Of a DNA stretch of 64,000 nucleotides, positions 42,664 to 51,720 are shown one piece after another. How positions within the stretch are numbered: position 1 is the stretch's first letter; each line of letters begins with the position of its first letter. Position numbers and translations under genes: made by a program. Origin of the DNA: Ramlibacter montanisoli (GTDB taxonomy: Bacteria; Pseudomonadota; Gammaproteobacteria; Burkholderiales; Burkholderiaceae_C); the NCBI RefSeq assembly GCF_013087525.1, contig NZ_JABFCS010000001.1:310001-374000 (forward strand), written 5' to 3'. Below the pieces are notes generated by a model that was not told the DNA's origin, did not search any database, and saw only the letters and a list, made by a program, of their open reading frames with translations.

Positions 42664-43329
42664 CTAGGCCGCATAGGCGACTTGATTGAGACGGTTCACC
42701 AAAGACCCCACGAACTCGCGACACTCGATGGCGTAGTCCGGCTGCATTGGACGCTGCTGTCCATTTGCTTCGAGGTCTCCCTCGTGGGCAATCTGATTGC
42801 GTCGCTGCACAAAGCCCGCAAGCCGGCGCTTCAAGTGTTCAGCGGTCGTATTCGGCCCGGGCCACAGATCGGAGACTGGCTCGAACACGTTGTCGAAGCC
42901 AATCAGGCGGTACGCCTCGATGATCTTGTCCGGCGCCTGGAAGGACTGGAACTGCAGGTAGTTGTCTTCAAGCTTCTTCAAGAGTTGACCCACGGTGTCT
43001 TGCGCGAGAAGAATCGGCACCGCCTGCCGGAATGTGTTCGCATTCCGCACGGGCATGAGCAAGGCCAGTTGCTCCGCGAGCGATTCTGGAACCACCTTAT
43101 TTGGCCCGAACAGGTGCGGCAGTCTTTCTTTCACGACGCTATGCACGTATGTGTCCAGCGCGGAAATGGCCGCAACCACAGCAGAACGCGGCAGCCACAA
43201 CAGGTCCTGATTCTGCGCGTCGAGACGGCCGCGCGCCCCAAGATTCCGGAAGCCTCGCAACTGACGGTACATGCCTACGAGCTTGTCTGAGGCGTCGACA
43301 TTGCGGTTGAACTGCTGCAGGGCGGTCAT
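42664..43329 (-). CDS. HEPN-domain-like protein (RiboL-PSP-HEPN type), cassette gene
   Basis: 221 residues, all-helical by inspection. The HEPN nuclease motif R-x4-H is at R177-N178...H182 (RRNQIAHEGD), and an ALDTYVHSVVKERL helix near residue 57-70 matches the other half of RiboL-PSP-HEPN domains. HEPN proteins of this kind are often RNases in toxin-antitoxin or defence systems; activity here is inference. ATG 43329 is only six bases after the attC core, so translation must start almost at the cassette edge. No antitoxin-like partner is evident; the next gene is the beta-flower protein. Confidence 0.72.
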   Translation of the reverse strand: MTALQQFNRNVDASDKLVGMYRQLRGFRNLGARGRLDAQNQDLLWLPRSAVVAAISALDTYVHSVVKERLPHLFGPNKVVPESLAEQLALLMPVRNANTFRQAVPILLAQDTVGQLLKKLEDNYLQFQSFQAPDKIIEAYRLIGFDNVFEPVSDLWPGPNTTAEHLKRRLAGFVQRRNQIAHEGDLEANGQQRPMQPDYAIECREFVGSLVNRLNQVAYAA

Positions 43330-43335
43330 TGTGCG

Positions 43336-43449
43336 GTCTAACGTGAAGGTGACCGACACGTTGCGGAAAGGGGCCGCACGGTGCGCGATTTGAAACGGCA
43401 CTGTGCGGTCCCTTGCCGCAACGACTCCGAGTCGACGGACCAGTTAGAC
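43336..43449 (-). other. attC site B
   Basis: Both ends are intact: GTCTAAC at 43336-43342 and GTTAGAC at 43443-43449, bounding a 114-bp imperfect palindrome whose arms contain GTTGCGG / CCGCAAC and GGGGCCGCAC / GTGCGGTCCC. It ends the two-gene cassette to its right. Confidence 0.88.
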
Positions 43450-43456
43450 CGCACCC

Positions 43457-44357
43457 TCACTGCGCATCTCCGAGGAGACCAATCTGACTTCCTCTCGGCC
43501 CCCTCACAACTCCATGCACCTTCTGAACCTCATAATCGGTGTGCACGACTTCGCCGTCGTACCCATAGGAAACTTCTTCGCTCAGCGTGACGCGCAGAGA
43601 GTCTCCCGGTGCAAGATTCACTTCGCCATTCTGGAAGTCTTGGAGCCACTTGACGTCTCCAAGCTTCGCCTCAATCATCTGTGCGCCATACCTGAACGCC
43701 CACTTTGATGTGCCCAGGTAGTCCGGCTTTTTCACCTTCAGGATCCGTTCCCCTGTGTTCTGAAGGCGCTCCTTAGTCACGATCTCCCGGATTACTTCTC
43801 CGGAAACGACAAGTTCCGGGTTGAAGGTCGACTTGCCCTCGGCGGAGGCGAACGACGCCCGGTCCCGCGGCTCAAGCGGCGCCATGGCTTCGTTCACCGC
43901 GGCGATATCCGAAAGCAGGGAAGGTGTGTCGATGGGTGCGTAAGCCGGTAGCAATTTTAGGTCGGTGTCTTGCGCAAGCTTGTTGAGTTCTCCCTCCAGC
44001 AACTTTCACTTCGTTTCGGTCAGAGATCTCCTTTCGATCGGCACACCAATCAAGGATCTTGTGCTTTCCCTGTAGCAGGAAATGGCCGATCAACTTCTTA
44101 ATTTCACCTTGCTTAAGCGGCTCGTCCGGAATCGCTTCGATGACCGTTCGCAAACGAGACTTTAGTGAGGCCGCCTCGATGTCCTGAAGAACGAGGCTGG
44201 TCCGCACGGTGGCGCCTAGCATCGGGGCTAGATGAGTGTCCAATCTTTGGAACGCTTCAATTAGTCCGGCCATTGAACGGAAGACCCTGGTCGGATCTCC
44301 CTCGCCACGAACGAATTCGATCCGAACATCGAAGTCGACGAATTCCGGATCACCCAT
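43457..44357 (-). CDS. Hypothetical cassette protein; one frameshift
   Basis: About 299 residues after correction. It starts MGDPEFVDFDVRIEFVRGEG, has a helical middle (LQDIEAASLKSRLRTVIEAI, EIKKLIGHFLLQGKHKI) and a beta-rich C-terminal half (STFNPELVVSGEVIREIV, GDSLRVTLSEEVSYGYDGEV). The frame breaks at the AAA (plus-strand TTT, 44004-44006): removing one base joins EVK to LLEGELNKLAQDTD. Not recognised. It follows the small Cas2-like gene by 36 bp in the same cassette and ends seven bases before attC B. Confidence 0.6.
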
Positions 44358-44393
44358 GATGTTCCCCGTTCAAAGTGATTGAGTCGACCACCC

Positions 44394-44642
44394 TCATAGA
44401 TTCTTCGGTGTACCCAGCGCCTTGTAGGTCGCCCAGTCGTTCGCCTCCACCACGCTCAGACCATCGTCTGCGTCGATGAACTGCTTAAAGTGGTCGCGGA
44501 GCCCAGCGCAATTTGTATTGAATCGATTGAAGCACCACGACGACTCTAGTACGCGGACCGCTTGGAACCTTGCGAGTTCGTCGTACAACGTCTGATAGTC
44601 CCGAGCCTTTCGAAGGTCGTAGTCCAGGAAGTACAAGGCCAT
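44394..44642 (-). CDS. Small Cas2/VapD-fold-like protein (cassette gene)
   Basis: 82 residues. The layout suits a ferredoxin-like Cas2/VapD/SinR domain: strand 1 ALYFLDYDLRK with an aspartate at its end (the position of the metal-binding Asp in Cas2), helix DYQTLYDELARF, strand 2 AVRVLESSWCFN, helix GLRDHFKQFID, strand 3 DGLSVVEAND. There is no CRISPR array or cas1 nearby, so it is not a CRISPR Cas2. VapD-type relatives are RNases. The fold call is by pattern only. Confidence 0.6.
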   Translation of the reverse strand: MALYFLDYDLRKARDYQTLYDELARFQAVRVLESSWCFNRFNTNCAGLRDHFKQFIDADDGLSVVEANDWATYKALGTPKNL

Positions 44643-44745
44643 CCCTGCGTCTCCTCATCAGGATGGCCGAGAGTGTCCCTCTCCCTTCTACACCTCGGCC
44701 TCCGCCGAACGGGCGAATACGAAAGCCCACATTGCGGCTAGTGCG

Positions 44746-44859
44746 GTCTAACGTTGGAGTTGACCGGCACGAAGCGGCATTGCGCCGCAAGACGTATGCT
44801 CACGTGCACGGCTTGCGGCGCAATGCCGTTTCGTGTCCGCGTCGAACGACCTGTTAGAC
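44746..44859 (-). other. attC site C
   Basis: GTCTAAC at 44746-44752 and GTTAGAC at 44853-44859; inner arms CGGCATTGCGCCGCAAG and its complement CTTGCGGCGCAATGCCG pair perfectly over 17 bp. It has the same 114-bp length as sites A and B but a different centre. The extra base in L'' fixes the orientation (minus strand). Confidence 0.9.
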
Positions 44860-44905
44860 CTCATCGCCTCGTCCCTCAATGGTTAGAAAGGCAGTCCGAT
44901 CGCCA

Positions 44906-45430
44906 TTACCAGTAGTCGGACAGCAGCTCTTTGGCCTTCAACGTTCGATCCACGATCTTCCCCAAAGACTCAGCGGAGAACTGCGCGTACTCCTGCAGCA
45001 TGCCGGTCTTTGACGCCTTCAGCCGGACAAACGTGTACCCCTCGTGATCCGTGCTATTCCAGTCCGCGTGTACCACCAGATTCCGCAGACTCGCGACCTC
45101 GCCTAGTTCAGCGATCAGATTTTCAAAGCCTCGCGGATTCAAGGTACTAGAAAGGTGGAAATCCTCGCTGAAACGCTTGAACAAGTCCACCTTGGCGGAG
45201 TAAGAGAGCTTTTGAATAACGATCAAACCGGGAGCGTCCGTACGATCGCTGATGATCTCGCAGAGGAAGGAGTCGAGCAGTTTCTCTAGCGAGTTAAAGA
45301 ACATGATCACCAGCCCAATGAGCGGAAGGGATTCGTCCAGGTACTCCTGCGCCAGGCTCTCATCCTCAATGTCGTGCGACAGGTGTTGGATGAACTGGGT
45401 TGTGCGGGTCTTCATGTCGCTGCGCGCCAC
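44906..45430 (-). CDS. Second HEPN-like helical protein (cassette gene)
   Basis: 169 residues from ATG 45415, or 174 from GTG 45430. All-helical, with SLEKLLDSFLCEII and an R-x4-H motif at R111-H116 (SLRNLVVHADW, counted from ATG 45415), a pattern seen in HEPN-like families. The C-terminal part (YTFVRLKASKTG, TLKAKELLSDYW) is unassigned. It fills the first cassette, between the core site at 45436-45442 and attC C. It is not closely similar to the other HEPN-like cassette protein. Confidence 0.65.
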   Translation of the reverse strand: MARSDMKTRTTQFIQHLSHDIEDESLAQEYLDESLPLIGLVIMFFNSLEKLLDSFLCEIISDRTDAPGLIVIQKLSYSAKVDLFKRFSEDFHLSSTLNPRGFENLIAELGEVASLRNLVVHADWNSTDHEGYTFVRLKASKTGMLQEYAQFSAESLGKIVDRTLKAKELLSDYW

Positions 45431-45435
45431 GTGAG

Positions 45436-45442
45436 GTCTAAC
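45436..45442 (-). other. Isolated cassette core site (array boundary)
   Basis: GTTAGAC on the minus strand marks the outer edge of the first cassette. No pairing R'' partner is visible to its right, so it could be an attI remnant or the half left from a deleted attC. Confidence 0.6.
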
Positions 45443-45449
45443 TTGATTT

Positions 45450-45474
45450 AGTCCGCATCCCCGCGGAATAACAT
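45450..45474. repeat. 25-bp repeat, copy 1
   Basis: AGTCCGCA, five variable bases, then GCGGAATAACAT. The CCGC / GCGG halves make a small hairpin. It adjoins the cassette core site. Confidence 0.6.
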
Positions 45475-45580
45475 CCCTGCCAGCTCCCCATCGAGTCCTC
45501 CACTTTCGGCCACAACTTCAAGCTTTATAACAACTTGCGCGATTCCACGACATACCGAGCCTTCGCTAAAAAGCCATGAA

Positions 45581-45605
45581 AGTCCGCAATGCTGCGGAAT
45601 AACAT
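45581..45605. repeat. 25-bp repeat, copy 2
   Basis: Identical to copy 1 in the outer 8 and 12 bases and different only in the five central bases; same orientation, 131 bp apart. Confidence 0.6.
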
Positions 45606-45805
45606 CGAACCTCCGTGGCCGGGCTGAAGAGGCGGCCTTTTGTAGGTACCCGTAGCCGTTGGTTTTGTTCATTCCGGCGCGAAGCGGGCTTCCCTAACAA
45701 CGCAGCCAAACCCCGCACAGGTATCCTGCCCGCCGACCCCGGTAAGGCACCGAAGCCCTGAGAGCCTCTAACCACCGCCCCTCCGGATTTCACGACAATA
45801 CCCCC

Positions 45806-46096
45806 ATGAGCGAACCGAGCACCCCCAAGCCGCCCCTTCCCGACCACCTCTCGGTCGATCCGCGCAGCCCGCATTTCAACAAGGAAGTCTGCGAGCACGA
45901 CATCGGCATCCGCTTCAACGGCAAGGAGCGCCAGGACGTCGAGGAGTACTGCATCAGCGAAGGCTGGATCCGCGTGCCGGCCGGCAAGACGCTGGACCGC
46001 AAGGGCAAGCCGCTGCTGATCAAGCTGAAGGGCAAGGTCGAGCCCTTCTACGAGGACGCCGCTGCCGCCGGGGAAGCGCCGCCCTCCGTCAGCTGA
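45806..46096 (+). CDS. DUF3297 family protein
   Basis: 96 residues. PLPDHLSVDPRSPHFNKEVCEH, DIGIRFNGKERQDVEEYC and GWIRVPAGKTLDRKGKPL match DUF3297, a small cytoplasmic family of unknown function common in proteobacteria. Unbroken; convergent with ppc six bases away. Confidence 0.87.
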   Translation: MSEPSTPKPPLPDHLSVDPRSPHFNKEVCEHDIGIRFNGKERQDVEEYCISEGWIRVPAGKTLDRKGKPLLIKLKGKVEPFYEDAAAAGEAPPSVS

Positions 46097-46102
46097 CGCG
46101 CC

Positions 46103-48900
46103 TCAACCCGTGTTGCGCAGGCCCGCGGCGATGCCGTTGATGGCCAGGTGGATGCCGCGCCGCTCGCGCTCGTCCGCCTGCCCCTCGCGCCAGCGCCGCA
46201 CCAGTTCCACCTGCAGGTGGTGCAGGGGATCGATGTAGGGGAAGCGATGGCGGATGGAGCGCGCCAGGGCCGCGTTGCCGGCCAGGCGCTGCTTTTCGCC
46301 CGTGATCAGGGCCAGCGCGTCCACCGTGCGCTGCCACTCCGCTTCCATCGCACCGAAGATGCGGCGGCGCAGGCGGGCGTCGGGTACCAGCCCGGCGTAG
46401 CGCGAGGCCAGCGCCAGGTCGCTCTTGGCCAGCACCATGTCCACGTTGGACAACAGGGCCCGGAAGAAGGGCCACTGGCGGTACATGCGCTGCAGCAGCG
46501 CCACCTGCTCCTTGCGCTCTCCCGCGCCCAGGAATTCCTCCACCGCCGAACCGAAGCCGAACCATCCGGGCAGCGTCAGGCGGCACTGACCCCAGCTGAA
46601 GCTCCAGGGGATGGCGCGCAGGTCCTCGATGCGCTGCGTCGCCTTGCGCGAGGCGGGCCGCGAGCCGATGTTCAGTTCCGCGATCTCGCGGATCGGGGTG
46701 GCGTTGAAGAAGAAATCGACGAAGCCCGGCGTCTCGTACACGAGGGCGCGGTAGGCGCGCATGCTCGCCTGCGACAGCGTCTCGGCCGCCTGCAAGAAGG
46801 CCTTGGTCGCGGGCTTGGTGGGCTGCAGCAGCGTGGCTTCCAGGGTGGCCGCCACCAGCGTTTCCAGGTTGCGGCGGCCGATCTCCGCGTTGGCGTACTT
46901 GGAGGCGATCACCTCGCCCTGCTCGGTCAGGCGGATCTGGCCGCGCACGGTGCCGGGCGGCTGCGCCAGGATGGCCTGGTAGCTCGGGCCGCCGCCGCGT
47001 CCCACCGTGCCGCCGCGGCCGTGGAACAGGCGCAGCTGGATGTTGTGCGTGTTGGCCAGCTGGTCGAACAGCTGCACCAGCGCGATCTCCGCGCGGTACA
47101 GCTCCCAGTTGCTGGTGAAGATGCCGCCGTCCTTGTTGCTGTCGCTGTAGCCCAGCATGATGTCCTGCTCGGCGCCCGAGCGCTGCATCATCTTCGCGAT
47201 GCCGGGCAGACCATAGAACTCGCGCATGATGGGCGCGGCATTGCGCAGGTCCTCGATGGTTTCGAACAGCGGCACCACGATCAGGTCGATGCCGGCGTGG
47301 TCGTCCAGCGTGCCGTGCATCAGGCCCACTTCCTTCTGCAGCAGCATGACCTCCAGCAGGTCGCTCACCGCTTCGGTGTGGCTGATGATGTAGTGGCGGA
47401 TCGCCTGCGCGCCGAAGCGCCGCCGCATCGTCACCGCCGTCTCGAAGATCGCCAGTTCCTTGCGTGCGTGCTCGCTGTATTCGGCGCCCAGCACGCGCAG
47501 CGGACGGGCGTCGCACAGCAGGCGCAGCAGCACCTCGCGCTTGCCGGCCTCGTCGAGCTTGCGGTAGTTGGCTTCCACGCGGGCCTTCGAAAGCAGCTCC
47601 GCGACCACTTCCTCGTGCTGCTCGGAGTTCTGCCGCAGGTCCACGGTGGCGAGGTGGAAGCCGAACACCTCCACCGCGCGGATCAGCGGCTTCAGGCGCT
47701 GCTGCACCAGGGCGCTGCCGTGGTGCGCGAGCAGCGAATCGCGGATGGTGCGCAGGTCGGCCAGCAGTTCCTCCGCGTGCTGGTAGGGGTTCTGCGGCGG
47801 TACGGCGTGGCGCGCGGCCTCGCCGCCGGTGAGTTCCTTGAGCGTGGCCGCCAGGCGCGCATACATGCCGGTCACCGCGCGTCGGTAGGGTTCGTCCATG
47901 CGGTGCTCGCCGCGGTCCGGCGAGCTGTCCGCCAGCGCCTGCATCTCCGGCGTCACCTGCACCAGCAGGGCCGACATGGAGAAGTCGCTTCCCAGCCAGA
48001 ACAGCTCGGTGAGGTAGTGGCGCAGCGCCACCTCGCACTGCCGGCGCAGCGCGTAGGCGAGCGTGTCGGCGCTGACGTTGGGGTTGCCGTCGCGGTCGCC
48101 GCCGATCCACTGGCCCATGCGCAGGAAGCTGGCCACCGGGTGGTTGCCCAGCTCGCGTTCCAGTTGCCCATAGAGCTTGGGGATCTCGCGCAGGAAGGTC
48201 GCTTCGTAGTAGCTCAGGGAGGTCTCGATCTCGTCGGCCACCGTGAGCTTGGTGAAGCGCAGCAGGCGCGTCTGCCACAGCTGAAGCACCCGGGCCCGCA
48301 TCTGCACCTCGTTGGCGGCCAGCTCGCGCGGCGCCAGGGCGTCGCGGGGCAGGGCGCGGGCGCGGATCTCGTCGCGTTCGGTGAGCAGGCGGGCGAGGTC
48401 GCGTTCCGCATCCAGGATGCTCTTGCGCTGCACTTCGGTGGGGTGCGCCGTCAGCACCGGCGACAGGTAGCTGTGGGCCAGGGTCTGCGAGACGGCCTTG
48501 GCGCCGATGCCGGCCCAGCGCAGGCGGGCCAGCGCCACCTCGATGCTGCCTTCCTGGGTGTCGCCGGCGCGCTCGTGCACTTCGCGGCGGCGGATGTGGT
48601 GCCTGTCCTCGGCCAGGTTGGCCAGGTGGCTGAAGTAGGTGAAGGCGCGGATCACGCGCACGGCCTGCGTGCCCGAGAGCGACTTCAGCAGCGACTTCAG
48701 CGCGCGGTCCGCCTCGTGGTCCTGGTCGCGGCGGAAGGCGACCGACAGCTTGCGGATGCGCTCCACCAGCTCGAAGGTCTCCACGCCTTCCTGTTCCCGG
48801 ATCACGTCGCCCAGGATCCGGCCCAGCAGGCGGATGTCTTCGACCAGGGGGCGTTCGTTGTCCTTGGCACGCCTGACGGGGGCTGCTCGGAAGGCGGCAT
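46103..48900 (-). CDS. ppc: Phosphoenolpyruvate carboxylase; one frameshift near the start
   Basis: It makes oxaloacetate from PEP and bicarbonate. Catalytic signatures are [13 protein letters not shown] (active-site His), [20 protein letters not shown] and [16 protein letters not shown]; the protein ends with the invariant AGLRNTG. An uninterrupted 900 residues read from 48805, but the family needs about 30 more. With one C added to the run at 48878-48882, ATG 48900 joins in frame through [17 protein letters not shown]. Divergent from hemC with 72 bp between. Confidence 0.96.
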
Positions 48901-48972
48901 GGGGGCTCTCGTTTCTGGGAACGCGGGGATGCTAGCATCGACCTTCCCCATGGATTACAAGCAGGTTACGAC

Positions 48973-49874
48973 GTGAGCCAGTTCACCATCGCGACGCGCG
49001 AAAGCCGGCTCGCCCTCTGGCAGGCCGAACATGTCAAGGCCCTGCTGGAACAGCGCGGACACGGCATCGCGCTGCTCGGGATGACGACCAAGGGCGACCA
49101 GATCCTGGATCGCTCCCTCAGCAAGGTCGGCGGCAAGGGCCTGTTCGTCAAGGAACTCGAGGTCGCCCTCGAGGAAGGCCGGGCCGACCTGGCCGTGCAC
49201 TCGCTCAAGGACGTGCCGATGGACCTGCCGGAGGGCTTCGAGCTCGCCTGCGTGATGGAGCGCGAGGATCCGCGCGACGCCTTCGTCTCCAACAAGTACG
49301 ACAAGCTGGCCGACCTGCCGCAGGGCGCGGTGGTGGGCACCTCCAGCCTGCGCCGCGTGGTGCTGCTGCGCGCGCTGCGTCCCGACCTGAAGATCGAACC
49401 GTTGCGCGGCAATCTCGACACCCGCCTGCGCAAGCTGGACGACGGCCAGTACGACGCCATCGTGCTGGCGGCCGCCGGCCTCAAGCGCCTGGGCCTGGGT
49501 TCGCGGATCCGCGCCGTGTTCGAGGCTACCGAGATGCTGCCCGCCGCAGGGCAGGGCGCCTTGGGCATCGAGTCGCGCACGGCGCGGCCCGACGTCGCCG
49601 CGGCGCTGGCCCCGCTGGCCCACCAGACCACCTGGCTGTGCGTGGCCGCCGAACGCGCGGTCAGCCGCGCCATGGGCGGCAGCTGCTCCATGCCGCTGGC
49701 GGCCCACGCGCGCATGGAAGGCGAATACCTGCAGCTGGAAGCCGCCTGGGGGACCCGGACCAGGCCGGCGTGCTGGTGCGCGCCAAGGGCGCCGAAGTCA
49801 TCGCCGACCTGGCGCAGGCCGCGGCCCTGGGCGAACAGGTCGCGGCACGCCTGCGCGCCGGCGGCGCCCGCTGA
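48973..49874 (+). CDS. hemC: Porphobilinogen deaminase; one frameshift near the end
   Basis: It joins four porphobilinogens to hydroxymethylbilane. GTG start; [49 protein letters not shown] and the dipyrromethane-cofactor cysteine in [13 protein letters not shown]. At about 49750 one G is missing in TGGGGGACC, after EAAWG; the rest, [17 protein letters not shown], runs to the stop at 49874. First gene of hemC-hemD-hemX-hemY. Confidence 0.96.
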
Positions 49875-49882
49875 AGGCCGCC

Positions 49883-50637
49883 ATGGCGGTGGTCCTGACG
49901 CGGCCATCGCAGGAAGCGCAACGCTGGGCCGCGCGCCTGCGCGAACACGGCCTCGAACCCCTGGTCCTGCCCCTGCTGGCCATCGCCGGCCCGCCGGACC
50001 CCGCCGTGCTGCAGCGCGCGGCCGCCGATGCCGACCACTACGCCGCCGTGATGTTCGTCAGCGCCAATGCCGTGCAGGGCTTCTTCGCCTGCCAGCCGCC
50101 CTTCGCCCGCGCCCGGGCCTGGGCGCCGGGGCCGGCGACCGGTGAGGCGCTGCGCGCGGCCGGCGTGCCCGCCGAACGCATCGACGCACCGGCGGCCGAC
50201 GCCGGCCAGTTCGATTCCGAAAGCCTCTGGGACCAGGTGGGCGGCCAGCTCCATGCCGGCGACCGCCTGCTGCTGGTGCGCGGCGCCGACAGCGAGGGCC
50301 GCAGCCAGGGCCGCGACTGGCTCGCGCAGCAGCGGCGGCGCGCGGCGTCGCGGTCGACACGGTGGTCGCCTACACCCGGCAGGCGCCGCACTGGACGCCC
50401 GCGCAGCAGGCCGCCGCCCGCCAGGCCGCCACCGACGGCTCCACCTGGCTGTTCAGCAGTTCGGAGGCGGCCGGCAACCTGCAGCAGGTGCTGCCCGGGC
50501 AGGACTGGTCGCGGGCCCGCGCGCTGGCGACGCATCCGCGCATCGCCGCGGCAGTGCGCGCGCTCGGTTTCGGCGAGGTGCGGGAGTCCCGTCCGGCCTT
50601 CGAGGACTTGTTGGCGTCGATAGAATCGCGCCGATGA
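49883..50637 (+). CDS. hemD: Uroporphyrinogen-III synthase; one frameshift in the middle
   Basis: It closes and inverts ring D of hydroxymethylbilane. The protein starts [19 protein letters not shown]; the HemD pattern [13 protein letters not shown] and [12 protein letters not shown] is present in the two lobes. Near 50341, in the CGGCGGCGCGCGGCG stretch, an indel breaks the frame; [15 protein letters not shown] follows in the right frame. The stop overlaps the hemX start (ATGA). Confidence 0.92.
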
Positions 50638-51718
50638 GTTCGCTGCCGCCTTCGCCGCCTGCATCTTCCGAGCTTCCCCGGCGCTGCCGGTGGGGCCAGC
50701 GGTGCCGGCCACGGTGGACGCGGCGCAGGTGCGTTCGGCCACGGTCTCGCGCGGCACCTTGCTCGCGCTGGCGCTGCTCTCGGGCGCCGCGCTGCTCTCC
50801 AGCGTGATGCTGTGGCAGCGCCTGTCGGCCATCCAGGAACAGCTGGCCCGCCAGAGTGCCGACACCGGCGCCAACGCCATCGAAGCACGGGCGCTGGCCC
50901 GCCAGGCGCAGGACATCGCCCGCGACGCCGCCGCCCGCCAGCTGGTGCTGGAGTCGCGCCTGTCCGAAGTCGCCCTGCAGCGCACCCAGCTGGAAGACCT
51001 GATCCAGAGCCTTTCGCGCTCGCGCGACGAGAACCTGGTGGTCGACATCGAGTCGGCGCTGCGTCTGGCGCAGCAGCAGACGCAGCTCACCGGCAGCCCT
51101 GAACCGCTGCTGGCCGCCCTGCGCACCGCGGACCAGCGCCTGGCCCGCGCCGCGCAGCCTCGGCTGGCGCGCCTGCGCGCCTCGATCGCCCGCGACATCG
51201 ACCGCATCCGCGCCGCCACCGTGACCGACGTGCCCGGCCTGCTGGCGCGCATCGACGACATCGTGCGCCAGGTGGACGAACTGCCGCTGGCCAACGCCGT
51301 GCCCGCGCGCGCGGTGGTGGAGCCGACTCGCAAGCCGCCGACCACCGCCGCCGGCGTGTGGTGGCAGCGCTGGCGCGACGCGGTGGCGGAGGAGGCGCGC
51401 GGCCTGGTGCGCGTCAACCGCATCGACCAGCCGGAAGCGATGCTGGTCGCGCCCGAGCAGGCCTTCTTCCTGCGCGAGAACATGAAGCTCAAGCTGCTGA
51501 ACGTGCGGCTGTCGCTGCTGGCGCGCCAGAACGACGCGGCCCGGGCCGACGTGGCAGCGGCCGGCGCGGCGCTGAACAAGTACTTCGACCCCAGCTCGCG
51601 CCGCACGCAGGCGGTGGCCACGCAGCTGCAGCAGGTGCAGGGCCAGGTGCGCAGCTCGGAGCTGCCGCGCATCGAAGAAACGCTGGCCGCGCTGGTGACG
51701 GCCGCCGGCGGGAAATAG
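50634..51718 (+). CDS. hemX: HemX-like membrane protein; one frameshift near the start
   Basis: One membrane helix (LLALALLSGAALLSSVML) after a proline-rich leader, then a long periplasmic coiled coil (LARQAQDIARDAAARQLV) and the HemX domain (DAVAEEARGLVRVNRID, FFLRENMKLKLLNVRLSLL). The encoded leader goes out of frame at about 50681, after SSELPR; one added base gives ALPVGPAVPATVD. HemX was named for its place in the hem operon; a methyltransferase role is not supported. Function unproven. Confidence 0.88.
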
Positions 51719-51720
51719 CC

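Larger units (their letters stand above)
42148..45442 (-). mobile_element. Integrase-less integron cassette cluster (CALIN): three cassettes, three attC sites
   Basis: Three attC sites, each 114 bp, divide this stretch into cassettes read on the minus strand: 45442-44746 (one gene), 44746-43336 (two genes) and 43336-42148 (two genes). In attC at 44746-44859, the minus strand gives R'' GTCTAAC, a 5-base spacer, L'' with an extra C (GTTCGAC), and L' GGTCAAC, a 6-base spacer, R' GTTAGAC. That is the canonical orientation with attC at the 3' end of each cassette, matching the gene direction. Base composition is clearly lower in GC than the flanking genes. No integrase gene is present up to 45805, where an ordinary gene begins. 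Confidence 0.82.
45443..45805. other. Gene-free stretch right of the array
   Basis: 363 bp without a convincing gene on either strand. It holds two copies of a 25-bp repeat (45450-45474, 45581-45605) and nothing resembling an integrase or its promoter. Confidence 0.6.

Noticed and set aside
44394-44642. True CRISPR-associated Cas2
   Set aside because: No repeats, cas1 or other cas genes are present in the window, and the gene sits between attC sites.
45443-45805. Hidden integron integrase
   Set aside because: Both strands were read. No tyrosine recombinase motif is present and 363 bp is far too short for intI; a distant integrase outside the window cannot be excluded.
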